A stretch of 64,000 nucleotides of DNA from JAYPAN01 sp049597955 (GTDB taxonomy: Bacteria; Pseudomonadota; Alphaproteobacteria; RS24): NCBI GenBank assembly GCA_049597955.1, contig JBMYND010000008.1, forward strand, positions 1 through 64,000, written 5' to 3'. Positions 53,017 to 62,448 of the stretch are shown in pieces. The notes below the pieces were generated by a model. That model did no database searches and had not been told where the DNA came from. It was given only the letters and a program-made list of their open reading frames with translations. The position numbers and the translations under genes were made by a program. Numbering within the stretch: the stretch's first letter is position 1; the number at the start of each line of letters is the position of its first letter.

Positions 53017-53484
53017 GTGAAGCATTTCTTTTCATCCCTCGTCACCATACCGCCAATGGCGCTGACACTTGGGCTGGCCGGGCTGCTGCCATTTATGGCC
53101 GGCGGCTTGGGTGTCTGGCTGCCGGTTTTGGGCGATTGGCGCTTCGGCCTGCCCGTGCTGGTCTCCGGCTATGCCGCTTTAATCGCGGCCTTTCTCGGCG
53201 GTGTGCGCTGGGGCGCGGCCATGCAAGCGCCGGATGCCGGTTATTTATCGCGCTATTTATTGCTGGCCATTATGCCAAGCCTGCTGGCGCTGGTGACGCT
53301 GGTTTTGCCGCAACGCCATGCGCTGTTTTTATTGCTGTCCATGTTTATCGCCCAAGGCGCGGTCGATATGCTGGCGGTGCGGCGCGGTCATTTGGTTGGC
53401 TGGTATGCGCCCTTGCGGGTTTTGTTGACAAGCATTGTGTCGCTGTGCCTGTTATCCATGCTGCTGCATAATTTTTTGCGCTGA
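53017..53484 (+). CDS. DUF3429 membrane protein
   Basis: This encodes 155 residues with about four helices; the pattern GYAALIAAFLGGVRWGAAMQ is typical of DUF3429. The start is GTG. Its last 33 bp overlap the 3' end of pdeM on the other strand. Confidence 0.85.
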   Translation: MKHFFSSLVTIPPMALTLGLAGLLPFMAGGLGVWLPVLGDWRFGLPVLVSGYAALIAAFLGGVRWGAAMQAPDAGYLSRYLLLAIMPSLLALVTLVLPQRHALFLLLSMFIAQGAVDMLAVRRGHLVGWYAPLRVLLTSIVSLCLLSMLLHNFLR

Positions 53485-54198
53485 GGCGGCATCCGGCAAT
53501 AATTTATCGGACGGAAAAGCGGCCAGCCGATTCTCGCCCATCATCCAGACCATGAACGGGCGGTCATCAAAAAGCGGCCCAAAAGCGGCATCGCACACAT
53601 TAAGGCTGCCGGTCAGCGCCCCAAAAGCAGGCAAGACAAGCCGTGTGCCATCGCCGACAAAACAGCGCCGCCGCAAATTGCGCCCGCGCCAGCGTATCCG
53701 TGCGCAAGGGTGCAAATGCCCGGCCAGTTCACCGGCGCGAAAACCATCCGCCGCCCGCGCCAATGGCTCATGGCGAAAAGTCAATTCCCCATCAGCCGAA
53801 AGCGTCATTTCCGCCAAGGCTTGACCGGCCAAACCGGCTGGCGGCGTCGGGTCATGATTGCCGCCAATCCAAACAAAATCAGCACTGGCAGCAAGCGCGG
53901 CAAGGCGATCAGCGTCACGCTGCGCCATACGCGCCGCCCAATTGTCATCGTGAAACGCATCGCCCAGCGACACGACGCGCTTGGGGCGATATTTTGCCAT
54001 ACAGGCTTCCAGCCGCGCCAAAGTCGCCGCCGTGTCATAGGGCGGCAGGGCGACGCCGCGCGCGGCATAGGCCGAGCCTTTTTCAAAATGCAAATCGGCG
54101 ACAATCAGCGTTTGTGCAGCAGGCCAAAACAGCGCGCCGGAAATATCGGCCAGCACATGCGCGCCATTGACGACCAGCGCCATTTGCGTCTCACTCAT
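53452..54198 (-). CDS. pdeM: Ligase-associated DNA damage response endonuclease PdeM
   Basis: This encodes 248 residues of a metallophosphoesterase. Metal motifs ADLHFEKG, SLGDAFHD, IGGNHDP and AGHLHPCAR are in order. PdeM enzymes are associated with the DEXH helicase encoded next and with a DNA ligase and a metallo-beta-lactamase-fold nuclease that are missing here. The start at 54198 (MSETQ) is favoured; the stop overlaps a converging gene. Confidence 0.9.
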   Translation of the reverse strand: MSETQMALVVNGAHVLADISGALFWPAAQTLIVADLHFEKGSAYAARGVALPPYDTAATLARLEACMAKYRPKRVVSLGDAFHDDNWAARMAQRDADRLAALAASADFVWIGGNHDPTPPAGLAGQALAEMTLSADGELTFRHEPLARAADGFRAGELAGHLHPCARIRWRGRNLRRRCFVGDGTRLVLPAFGALTGSLNVCDAAFGPLFDDRPFMVWMMGENRLAAFPSDKLLPDAASAQKIMQQHG

Positions 54199-56758
54199 CA
54201 CCTTCTCCTGCGCCGGACGCGCCTGCATATTCAAGGCCCGATGCTTCGCGTATCAGGGCCATATGGCGCGACGCCGCCTCACCGAGCAATTCATCATCAG
54301 CCCCGCCATTAACCGGCTCTTTACCCATTTCCATCAATAAGGGCACTGCCAATGGCGACACATGCGCCAAGCGTTGCAACGTCATTGCGCCATTTATCCG
54401 CTTCAGCATAGCGCCCAGCCGCCCAATATCGAGCAGACCGGTTGCCGCATCAGCGCGCGCCGCCTGCAATAAAATATGGTCGGGTTCATGGCTGCGCAGC
54501 ACGTCATAAATTAAATCGGCAGAAATCGTGACTTGCCGTCCGGTTTTTTCGCGGCCTGGAAAGTTTTTTTCAATCAAGCCGCCAATCATCGCGCAATCGC
54601 GAAATGTGCGCTTCATCAGGCTCGATTCATCGAGCCAGCTTTCCAAATCATCGCCCAGCATATCTTCGGCAAACAGGCTTTCCGGCGTTAATTGCCCGCG
54701 CTCAAACATCAGCCCAATATCGCGCAAGCCCCAAACCGCCAACGCATAATCATTGGCGACAAAGCCCATGGGCCGACCCCCGGCCCGTTCGAGGCGGCGC
54801 GTCAGCAACATGCCCAAAGTCTGATGCGCCAGTCGCCCTTCAAACGGATAGCAGGTCATATAAAACCGTGCGCCGCGCGCAAAACTCTCTATCAGCAATC
54901 CCTTTTCGCCGGGCACTTGCGAGATTTGCTGTTGCAAAACCAGCCAGTCGCGCACTTGTTCGGGCAAATGCGCCCAGTCTGCCGGATTGGCCAACATATG
55001 GCGCACACGCGCTGCCAAATGGGTGGAAATCGGAAATTTGCCGCCCTGATAAGTCGGCACTTTGGCGTCGCTATTGGCCGCGCGGCTGACCAAGGCTTCG
55101 GTTTCGCGCACCGCTTCCAAGCGCAATGTCTCACCGGCAAAGACAAAAGTATCGCCCGGGGCCAGCGTGGTCAGAAAATATTCTTCCATTTCGCCAAGCA
55201 CACGCCCGCCCATAAGCGGATGGCTGCGACCGGCGGCAGCTTTGCGGGCGCGCGCCAGCCGCACTTTCAACATTGGCGCTTCGACAATCGTGCCGACATT
55301 CATCCGATAGCGCGTCGCCAAGCGCGGATGCGCCAGCCTGACCAGCCCTTCCGGTGTTTGGCGCAGGCGCGCATAGCGGTCATAGCTTTTCAACGCATAG
55401 CCGCCAGTGCTGACAAAATCCAGCACCCGGTCAAAATGCGCCCGCGTCAGACCATGATAGGGATAGGCAGTGCGGATTTCAGCATAAAGGGCATTGGCAT
55501 CAAACGCCGCCGCACAGGCCGTGCCAAACACATGCTGCGCCAGCACATCCAGCCCGCCTTCGCGCACGCAAGCGCCATCTTGTTCATGCGCGGCAATACT
55601 GGCCCGCGCCGCTTCACATTCGAGCACTTCAAACCGGTTGGACGGCACAAGCAAAGCGGCGGACGCATCATCATAGCGGTGATTGGCGCGCCCGATACGC
55701 TGCGCCAGACGGCTTGCCCCTTTCGGCGCACCGACATGAATGACCAAATCAACCGCCCCCCAGTCAATGCCCAAATCAAGGGTTGAGGTGCAAATCACGG
55801 CGCGCAATTGCCCTGCCGCCATCGCCGCTTCCACCTTGCGACGACGTTCCGGGGCGAGCGAGCCGTGATGCAGGGCGATTTCCAACCCGTCTTCATTCAA
55901 TGCCCATAATTCGCGAAACACAGATTCAGCCTGCGAGCGCGTATTGACAAAAACCAGCGAGGTTTGCGCCGCGGCAATGGCGGTCAGCACATCGGCCATT
56001 GCATGACGCGCTGTGTGACTGCCCCAAGGCAGCCGCTCCTTTGTGTCGAGAATATCAAGCCGCGCCGCCGCCCCTTGCGCGCCTTCCACCAATACTGCCT
56101 GCCGGTCGGGCGTTTCGCCATCTGCCTGTTGCGGGGACAACCAGCGACACAAGGCCGGTTTATCGGCAATCGTGGCCGACAGACCCAGCCGCGCCATTTG
56201 CGGTGCCAGCTTTTGCAGTCGCGCCAGCCCCAGCGCCAGCAAATCGCCGCGTTTATTGGGTGCCAGCGCATGCAGCTCGTCAATAATCACATAATCCAAT
56301 GCGGCAAAATAATCCGCCGCTTCCGGCCAGCTCAGCATCAGCGCCAATTGCTCCGGCGTGGTCAGCAAAATATCGGGCGGATTGCGCTTTTGCCTTTGCT
56401 TGCGATTGCTCGGCGTGTCACCGCTGCGCGTCTCTATATTTATGTCCAATCCGATTTCTTCAACCGGCTGCATAAGATTGCGCTTGACGTCAACCGCCAA
56501 TGCTTTGAGCGGTGAAATATACAAGGCCCGCAAACGCCCGCGCGCGGTTTTCGGCATGGCAGACAGGCGCTCCAAAATAGGCACAAAACCGGCCAGCGTT
56601 TTGCCGCCGCCGGTCGGGGCAATCAGCAGCGCATGGCGGCCAGCGCGCGCTTGCGCCCAAAAGGCAAGCTGATGCGCCCGTGGCTGCCAGCCGCGCGCAG
56701 TGAACCAGTCCTCAAAGACAGCAGGCGGATTGGCTTTTTTTGAAGCGGCGCTTTGCAT
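54191..56758 (-). CDS. Ligase-associated DEXH-box helicase (Lhr-like)
   Basis: This encodes an 855-residue superfamily 2 helicase of the ligase-associated DNA damage response type, related to Lhr core. Walker A is in LIAPTGGGKTLAG, the DEXH box is VIIDELHAL, motif III LSATIA, and motif VI QRIGRANHR. The winged-helix and Lhr-specific C-terminal parts follow. It overlaps pdeM by 8 bp. Confidence 0.92.
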   Translation of the reverse strand: MQSAASKKANPPAVFEDWFTARGWQPRAHQLAFWAQARAGRHALLIAPTGGGKTLAGFVPILERLSAMPKTARGRLRALYISPLKALAVDVKRNLMQPVEEIGLDINIETRSGDTPSNRKQRQKRNPPDILLTTPEQLALMLSWPEAADYFAALDYVIIDELHALAPNKRGDLLALGLARLQKLAPQMARLGLSATIADKPALCRWLSPQQADGETPDRQAVLVEGAQGAAARLDILDTKERLPWGSHTARHAMADVLTAIAAAQTSLVFVNTRSQAESVFRELWALNEDGLEIALHHGSLAPERRRKVEAAMAAGQLRAVICTSTLDLGIDWGAVDLVIHVGAPKGASRLAQRIGRANHRYDDASAALLVPSNRFEVLECEAARASIAAHEQDGACVREGGLDVLAQHVFGTACAAAFDANALYAEIRTAYPYHGLTRAHFDRVLDFVSTGGYALKSYDRYARLRQTPEGLVRLAHPRLATRYRMNVGTIVEAPMLKVRLARARKAAAGRSHPLMGGRVLGEMEEYFLTTLAPGDTFVFAGETLRLEAVRETEALVSRAANSDAKVPTYQGGKFPISTHLAARVRHMLANPADWAHLPEQVRDWLVLQQQISQVPGEKGLLIESFARGARFYMTCYPFEGRLAHQTLGMLLTRRLERAGGRPMGFVANDYALAVWGLRDIGLMFERGQLTPESLFAEDMLGDDLESWLDESSLMKRTFRDCAMIGGLIEKNFPGREKTGRQVTISADLIYDVLRSHEPDHILLQAARADAATGLLDIGRLGAMLKRINGAMTLQRLAHVSPLAVPLLMEMGKEPVNGGADDELLGEAASRHMALIREASGLEYAGASGAGEGDE

Positions 56759-56776
56759 GGGCGCAGTATAGACGCC

Positions 56777-57817
56777 CTAATGCGCTTCGTCTGCCTTTTG
56801 CAAAAATGCCGCAAGGTCACGCGCCAACTGGTCGCAGGCCCTGTCGCAGGCGCGGCTGACATTGCCCATTGACCAGAAACTGTGGCACAGGCTGGAAAAA
56901 CAATAATGCTTCACCTTATTGCCTGCCGCTTTCAGCCGTGCCGCATAATCATTGCCTTGGTCGCGTATCGGGTCAAAACCGGCAGTGGCGATAATGGCCG
57001 GTGGCAAATCAGCGAGGTTTTCATGGGCAAGCGGATTGGCATAAGGATGGTCGATATTCTTGCCGTCGGGGAACACCATGGCGTTGAAAAATTCCATCGT
57101 ATTGCGGGTCAGGGGAAACGCCTCGGCGCAACTGGCGACCGAGCCGGTTTCGGCAAGCTGCGTGGTCACCCAAGGATAGCCGAGCAATTGCGCTGCCGGG
57201 CGTATTTCATCACCGCGGTCGCGGATGATTTGACACAGCACGGAAGACAAAAGCGCACCGGCACTGTCCCCGGCCAGCGCCACACGCTCCCGGTCAATTC
57301 CCATATCCGCGCCTTGCGCCTGCACATGCGCCCACAGCGCCAGCGCATCGTCAAAGGCAGCCGGAAAGGCATTTTCAGGGCAGAGCCGGTAATCGAGTGA
57401 AATCACGATTGCCTGACATACATCCGCCAACACGGTGCAAAATGTGTCATCCGTATCAACATCCATGACCACCAGACCGCCCTGATGGAAAAACAAAATG
57501 GCCGGGCGCGGTGTGGCTGCGCCGACCGGCTCATAGACGCGCATGGCCAAAGGCCCGGCCGGGCCGTCAAATTGGCTGTCGCGCACAGTGACATTTTTGC
57601 GCCTTGGCCCGTTCAGCAGTTTGAAACTTTCATGAATCCCCGCCCGCATGGCGGCCAGCTCGGTCGGTGTTTCAGCATTGGCCGCCTGATTGGCGACAAG
57701 CTGGATATTGGCGTCCAACACATTGCCGTCAATTTCAAGCGGCGCGCCGGCCATGCGCCGCACAATAAATTGCGGCAAATGTTTGAACACACCAAGCATG
57801 AATTTCTGCGCTGTCAT
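56777..57817 (-). CDS. Hormone-sensitive-lipase-type esterase
   Basis: This encodes 346 residues from MTAQKFM, preceded by the ribosome-binding sequence GGGGAGG. The oxyanion region FFHQGGLV replaces the usual HGGG, the nucleophile is in ALAGDSAGA, and the late Asp/His follow (GFDPIRD, CHSFWS). These fit the alpha/beta-hydrolase-3 (HSL) family. It starts 18 bp after the helicase region on the same strand but has no functional link to it that I can see. Confidence 0.88.
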   Translation of the reverse strand: MTAQKFMLGVFKHLPQFIVRRMAGAPLEIDGNVLDANIQLVANQAANAETPTELAAMRAGIHESFKLLNGPRRKNVTVRDSQFDGPAGPLAMRVYEPVGAATPRPAILFFHQGGLVVMDVDTDDTFCTVLADVCQAIVISLDYRLCPENAFPAAFDDALALWAHVQAQGADMGIDRERVALAGDSAGALLSSVLCQIIRDRGDEIRPAAQLLGYPWVTTQLAETGSVASCAEAFPLTRNTMEFFNAMVFPDGKNIDHPYANPLAHENLADLPPAIIATAGFDPIRDQGNDYAARLKAAGNKVKHYCFSSLCHSFWSMGNVSRACDRACDQLARDLAAFLQKADEAH

Positions 57818-57841
57818 CGCCGCACCTCCCCGCTGCTTCAC

Positions 57842-57892
57842 TGGCTGTATCGCCTGACTGGCTGTATCGCCTGACTGGCTGTATTACCTAAC
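57842..57892. repeat. Three tandem 17-bp repeats
   Basis: TGGCTGTATCGCCTGAC occurs twice, then TGGCTGTATTACCTAAC, in direct succession just upstream of the esterase start codon. The period is not a multiple of three and the array lies in the intergenic region toward the TetR gene. Confidence 0.8.
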
Positions 57893-57983
57893 TGGCACAC
57901 CCTTTCCTATTCAGGGCGTAAATTGATTTTTACTTTTTCAATTAAATGGCGCGCCAAGCCAAGCGTCAACCAAATCTTTGACT

Positions 57984-58658
57984 TTAACAAGTGTCAGTGG
58001 TGCTGTTTATGCTCGCGCCCATCGCGCCCATCGCGTCCGGCGCATTTTCAAAACCGTCCACACCGGCCATGATGAGCCGCGAGGCAAAGCGTGCCGCCGC
58101 TTGCGGGTCAATGGTTTGGCGCTCCATCATCTCATCGAGAACAGCAAAGGCGACACCCCCCAATGAGGCATTGAGAAAATCAATATCGAGTTGCGGCACA
58201 ACCCCTTCGGCCATGGCCGCCTCAATATCTTTGCGCATTTCTTCCAAACCGGCTTGCACTTGCGGGCCGGGCATGACCGAATTATGCCCGCCACGCCCGC
58301 GATTGGAGCGTATCAGCCAATAGGAATCCGGATTATCGGCATAATAGGAGAAATAGGTATAAAAGCTGTTTTCAACAAATTGCTCAAATGTGCTGGCCGC
58401 GTTACGCGCCTCGGCCAGCTTGGCGCGCAACTCCGTGCCGATTTCATCATTCAGCGCCGAAAACACGCTCTCTTTGCTGTCGAAATAATTATAGAAAGTG
58501 CCGGTCGCCAATTTGGTACGCCGGATAATGTCGCGCACGGTCGCCCCGCCAAAGCCCAATTCAGCGAAAACTTGCCGCGCCGCCTGCAAAATCGCCGCGC
58601 GATTATCAGCGCGATTAAAGGCACGTCGCCCTGTCCGAATCTGATTTTGAACACTCAT
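57984..58658 (-). CDS. TetR-family transcriptional regulator
   Basis: This encodes 224 residues from MSVQNQIRTG. The helix-turn-helix lies at about 20-60 (AARQVFAELGFGGATVRDIIRR, with TGTFYNYFDSKE). A C-terminal ligand-binding domain follows; the effector is unknown. It reads in the same direction as the adjacent esterase and may control it (inference). Confidence 0.92.
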   Translation of the reverse strand: MSVQNQIRTGRRAFNRADNRAAILQAARQVFAELGFGGATVRDIIRRTKLATGTFYNYFDSKESVFSALNDEIGTELRAKLAEARNAASTFEQFVENSFYTYFSYYADNPDSYWLIRSNRGRGGHNSVMPGPQVQAGLEEMRKDIEAAMAEGVVPQLDIDFLNASLGGVAFAVLDEMMERQTIDPQAAARFASRLIMAGVDGFENAPDAMGAMGASINSTTDTC

Positions 58659-58737
58659 TCCTTCAAAATATCCAAAAAGTAAGAAAAAACAAATAATTAA
58701 ATCAATGGCCAGAGCCGGTTCAGCCTGCCAGCAGCGA

Positions 58738-59094
58738 TTACAATAATGTCTCGACCAATTCCGGTGGGCGGCAAATAGCGGCGCGTTTGCCAATCACCAC
58801 AATCGGGCGTTCAAGCAAAATCGGATGCGCTGCCATGGCCGCCAACAGCGCCGCCTCATCACTTTCCGCCGCCAGTTCAAGGTCACGATAGGGCGCTTCT
58901 TTCGGGCGCATCATATCGCGCGCCGTGACGCCAAGCATATCGCGCAATTCGGCCAAGCGCGTCGCATCCGGCGGGGTTTTCAGATATTCGACAATCTCAA
59001 TATCCAGCGCATTTTCCGCCGCCGCCGCTTGCAGCAAAGCCAAAGCCTGCCGCGATTTGGAACAGCGTGGATTGTGCAATATCCGGGCTTTCAT
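58738..59094 (-). CDS. arsC: ArsC-family glutaredoxin-like reductase
   Basis: This encodes 118 residues. The catalytic Cys lies in HNPRCSKSR at residues 8-16 and the Arg-rich C-terminal site is present (ERPIVVIGKRAAICRP). It is the glutaredoxin-dependent arsenate reductase fold; related YffB-like proteins also exist, and no other ars genes are near. It overlaps pyrD by 4 bp. Confidence 0.85.
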   Translation of the reverse strand: MKARILHNPRCSKSRQALALLQAAAAENALDIEIVEYLKTPPDATRLAELRDMLGVTARDMMRPKEAPYRDLELAAESDEAALLAAMAAHPILLERPIVVIGKRAAICRPPELVETLL

Positions 59095-60176
59095 TTTGAC
59101 TGTCCTTTTCCTTTTGGTGCCGCATGGTCGCTGCCAATTGCCGCGCTGACAGAGGCAAAACCATCGCGCCGCAGCAAATCCGCCAAATCGCGCTTCATCC
59201 GGTCAACCAGACCGGGGCCATGATAGACAAGGCCGGTGTAAAGCTGCACCAGGCTGGCTCCGGCGCAGATTTTTTCATAAGCCTGCTGCGCCGAAGCGAC
59301 GCCGCCCACCCCGACCAAAGTCAGCTTGCTGCCGGTTTCCCGATAGACCGCCGACAACATATCGGTTGAGGCCGCAAACAAAGGCTGGCCGGACAGGCCG
59401 CCTTCCTGCGCCGCATGCGGGCTGTCGGCGACCGCCTCGCGGGCAATGGTGGTATTGGAAATAATCAGCCCGTCAATGCCATTTTTCACGGCAAGCTGCG
59501 CCAGACGGCAAGCCTGTTCATGAGCCAAATCCGGCGCGATTTTGACCAATATCGGCGTTTCCGGCGCTGCTTCACGAACCAATTGCATCAGCCCGCCCAC
59601 TTGGTCATCGGCCTGCAAATCGCGCAGACCCGGCGTATTGGGCGAAGATATATTGACTGTCAGATAATCGGCCATGCCGGCAAAACGCACCGCACCGAGC
59701 CGGTAATCTTCCTGCCGGTCGGCACTGTCCTTATTGGCACCAATATTGACGCCGACAATATCACCAATATCCGAGCGCGGGCGGGCGCGAAACACGGCCA
59801 GCCGGTAATGCGCCTCAACCTGCCCCTGATTGTTAAAACCAAGCCGGTTAATCACCGCCTCATGCGCTTTTAAGCGGAACAGGCGCGGCGCGGGATTGCC
59901 CGGCTGCGGCAAGGGTGTCAGCGTGCCGATTTCGGTAAAGCCGAAACCGGCTTTCAGCACCCCGCCCATCACTTCGCCATCCTTGTCAAAACCGGCTGCC
60001 ATGCCAAACGGATTGGTGAATGTCATGCCCATCAGCTTTTGTTCAAGAATATGGTCACTGACCGGCGGGCTGGCGCGCAGCCGGTCGAGCATTTTCAGCC
60101 CGGCAATGGTCAGTCGGTGGGCGCGCTCCGGCGGCAGGGTGAACAGCAAAGGCCGCAAACGGCTGTAAAGGCTCAT
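59091..60176 (-). CDS. pyrD: Dihydroorotate dehydrogenase (quinone), class 2
   Basis: This encodes a 361-residue membrane-associated flavoprotein in pyrimidine synthesis. The N-terminal helix region (LYSRLRPLLF) and the motifs NPFGMAAGFDKDGE, GFTEIGTLTP, VNISSPNTPGLRDLQ and LTLVGVGGVASAQQAYEKI identify class 2. The catalytic Ser in the NISSPNT loop is present. It overlaps both neighbours by 4 bp. Confidence 0.95.
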   Translation of the reverse strand: MSLYSRLRPLLFTLPPERAHRLTIAGLKMLDRLRASPPVSDHILEQKLMGMTFTNPFGMAAGFDKDGEVMGGVLKAGFGFTEIGTLTPLPQPGNPAPRLFRLKAHEAVINRLGFNNQGQVEAHYRLAVFRARPRSDIGDIVGVNIGANKDSADRQEDYRLGAVRFAGMADYLTVNISSPNTPGLRDLQADDQVGGLMQLVREAAPETPILVKIAPDLAHEQACRLAQLAVKNGIDGLIISNTTIAREAVADSPHAAQEGGLSGQPLFAASTDMLSAVYRETGSKLTLVGVGGVASAQQAYEKICAGASLVQLYTGLVYHGPGLVDRMKRDLADLLRRDGFASVSAAIGSDHAAPKGKGQSK

Positions 60177-60571
60177 CCGACCGTCTCCCTTTCAAGCTGT
60201 TTTGCGTCCATCCAATCGCGCGCCGCACCCGACAAAGCGGGGCCGGTTCGGGTATCATCAAGCGCAAAATCGGCAATTATTGGCGCGCGCGACAAGGGCG
60301 CGTAAAGATGCGGAAACAGCGCGCCATTGCGCGAAGCTTCCCATTTCAAATCAGCGACCAATTGCGCCGCATCAAGCGCCAGCAAAACCAACTTATCGGC
60401 ACCGGCAAAATGCAGCCGCAATGTGTCGGCAAGCTGTTGGGCGGTCGATAAATGCACAAAGCCGTCACACGCATCAGTGCCGGTCAGCGGCAATTGCCCG
60501 TCACGCTCAAGTGCCAGCCAATCGGCTTGCGGCAGTATTTTGTAAACAATATCGACCATAAACTTATTCAT
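60173..60571 (-). CDS. DUF952 family protein
   Basis: This encodes about 132 residues from MNKFMVDIVYKI (a start five codons further in is possible). The DUF952 hallmark CDGFVHLSTAQQLADTL is present, with a long strand-helix domain. Function is unknown. It overlaps pyrD by 4 bp. Confidence 0.85.
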   Translation of the reverse strand: MNKFMVDIVYKILPQADWLALERDGQLPLTGTDACDGFVHLSTAQQLADTLRLHFAGADKLVLLALDAAQLVADLKWEASRNGALFPHLYAPLSRAPIIADFALDDTRTGPALSGAARDWMDAKQLERETVG

Positions 60572-60694
60572 AGGGGCAAACCGGTTTTGCCGCAATTGGC
60601 AGCGCCGCCTGCCCCGCTATATTTTCCTCGGCAATATGCCGCAGGAAACCGGTTTCACCCTGCACCGTCACCCTATTGGCGTCAACCGCCCTGC

Positions 60695-62308
60695 TTAATT
60701 TGCCTCTGCTTGCAGGGCATGGGCAATCAGCGCGCGGCTCTCAGCCAAACCATAAAGCGCAACAAAAGAGCCAAAACGCGGCCCCTGATCCTGACCCAGC
60801 AAAAGCTGATACAATGCTTGAAACCAGCCGCGCAAATTATCCTCAAAATAGGCTTTGCCGACCGCATAGACCTCGGTCTGTATGGTCTCGGCATCAGCAT
60901 TGGCGGGTAAGGCGGCAAGGCGTTCATCAAGCGCGGCCAAGGCGGCACGCTCAGTATCATCGGCGGCGCGGAATTTTTTATTGGGCGCGACAAAATCACG
61001 ATAATAGGCCAGCGCATAATCAATCAGCCGGTCAAGCAAAGGATGGCTTTCAGCATTGGCACCGTCAGCATATTTGCCGATAAACCCCCAAAGCGTCTGC
61101 TTATTATCGGCATTGCTGGCGCTGACCAGATTGAGCAAAAGCGCGAAACTGACCGGCGCGCTTTTTTCCGGCGGCGCACCGGCATGAATATGCCAAGCCG
61201 GATTGGCCAGTTTTTGCGCCGCATCCGCCTCGGCAAATTTATCGACAAAGCTGATATATTCATCCACCGCTTTCGGGATGACATCGAAATACAGCCGCTT
61301 GGCCTTGCGCGGGTTTTGGAACATGTAAAGCGACAGGCTTTCGGGCGGCGCATAAGCCAACCATTCCTCAATTGTCAGCCCATTACCGCGCGATTTGGAG
61401 ATTTTCTCGCCATTCTCATCGAGGAATAATTCATAGGAAAACCCCTCTGGCGGGGTTGCGCCAAGCGCGCGGGCAATCCGCGACGATAATTTTACCGATT
61501 CCGACAAATCCTTGCCGGCCATTTCATAATCAACCCCCAGCGCCGTCCAGCGCATCGCCCAATCGGCCTTCCATTGCAATTTGCACGCCCCGCCAGTGAC
61601 AAGGGTTTCCGCCGTTTCGCCGGTTTCAGGGTGCGGATAGGCAATCCGCCCTGCCGCCGCGTCAATCACGCTGACCGGCACCATCAGCACACGACCGGTC
61701 GCAGGGCATATTGGCAAAAACGGCGAATAGGTTTTGCGCCTTTCCTCGCCCAATGTTGGCAGAATAATATCCAGCACTTTGTCATAATTGGCCAGCACGG
61801 CCAGCAGGGTTTCATCAAACGCACCGGCTTGATATTGCGCCGTGGCGCTGACAAATTCATAGTCAAAGCCGAAACTGTCGAGAAAGGCTTGCAGACGGGC
61901 ATTATTATGCGCGCCGAAACTTTCATGCGTGCCAAACGGGTCAGGCACAGAAGTCAGCGGTTTTTCCAAATGCGCTGCCAGCATCTCGCCATTGGGCACA
62001 TTATCCGGCACTTTGCGCAAACCATCCATATCGTCAGAAAAGCAAACCAGCCTTGTCGGCATATCCGGTGCCAGCAGCGAAAAAGCATGCCGCACCATAG
62101 AAGTGCGCGCCACTTCGCCAAATGTGCCAATATGCGGCAAACCGCTGGGGCCATAGCCGGTTTCAAACACGACGCAGGATTTATCGCCGGTCGCTTCCAT
62201 GCGGGCGAGCAATTTGCGGGCCTCTTCAAAAGGCCATGCTTTGCTGTTTATGGCGTCTTCGCGGCTTGTCATCTGTCTGTCCATCTGCCTGTCTATTTGC
62301 CTGTCCAT
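60695..62308 (-). CDS. lysK: Class I lysyl-tRNA synthetase
   Basis: This encodes 537 residues of a class I LysRS, the archaeal-type enzyme also used by alphaproteobacteria. The HIGH-like motif is in GYGPSGLPHIGTFGE and the KMSKS-like loop is ENGEKISKSRGNG. The anticodon-binding helical domain makes up the C-terminal half. The N-terminus carries 12-bp repeats encoding MDRQ-type tetrapeptides; a start at 62272 (MTSRED) would omit them. Confidence 0.93.
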   Translation of the reverse strand: MDRQIDRQMDRQMTSREDAINSKAWPFEEARKLLARMEATGDKSCVVFETGYGPSGLPHIGTFGEVARTSMVRHAFSLLAPDMPTRLVCFSDDMDGLRKVPDNVPNGEMLAAHLEKPLTSVPDPFGTHESFGAHNNARLQAFLDSFGFDYEFVSATAQYQAGAFDETLLAVLANYDKVLDIILPTLGEERRKTYSPFLPICPATGRVLMVPVSVIDAAAGRIAYPHPETGETAETLVTGGACKLQWKADWAMRWTALGVDYEMAGKDLSESVKLSSRIARALGATPPEGFSYELFLDENGEKISKSRGNGLTIEEWLAYAPPESLSLYMFQNPRKAKRLYFDVIPKAVDEYISFVDKFAEADAAQKLANPAWHIHAGAPPEKSAPVSFALLLNLVSASNADNKQTLWGFIGKYADGANAESHPLLDRLIDYALAYYRDFVAPNKKFRAADDTERAALAALDERLAALPANADAETIQTEVYAVGKAYFEDNLRGWFQALYQLLLGQDQGPRFGSFVALYGLAESRALIAHALQAEAN

Positions 62309-62319
62309 TTGCCTGGCCG
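62272..62319. repeat. Four tandem 12-bp units in the lysK start region
   Basis: Units at 62272, 62284, 62296 and 62308 follow the consensus TYTGCCTGTCCA. They encode the IDRQ/MDRQ series and supply alternative Met codons. The period keeps the frame, so copy number changes alter only N-terminal length. Confidence 0.8.
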
Positions 62320-62448
62320 GTGCACCAAAAGCGTCGGCGATTGGCGGTGCGATATGTGCCGGAACCTAAGCAGCCCGCCCGGCAAAGTCAACTTATGCGG
62401 CACGCAAAACCGCTTGCCAGCCCGCGCTGCGAGCGCCATATAAAGGCA

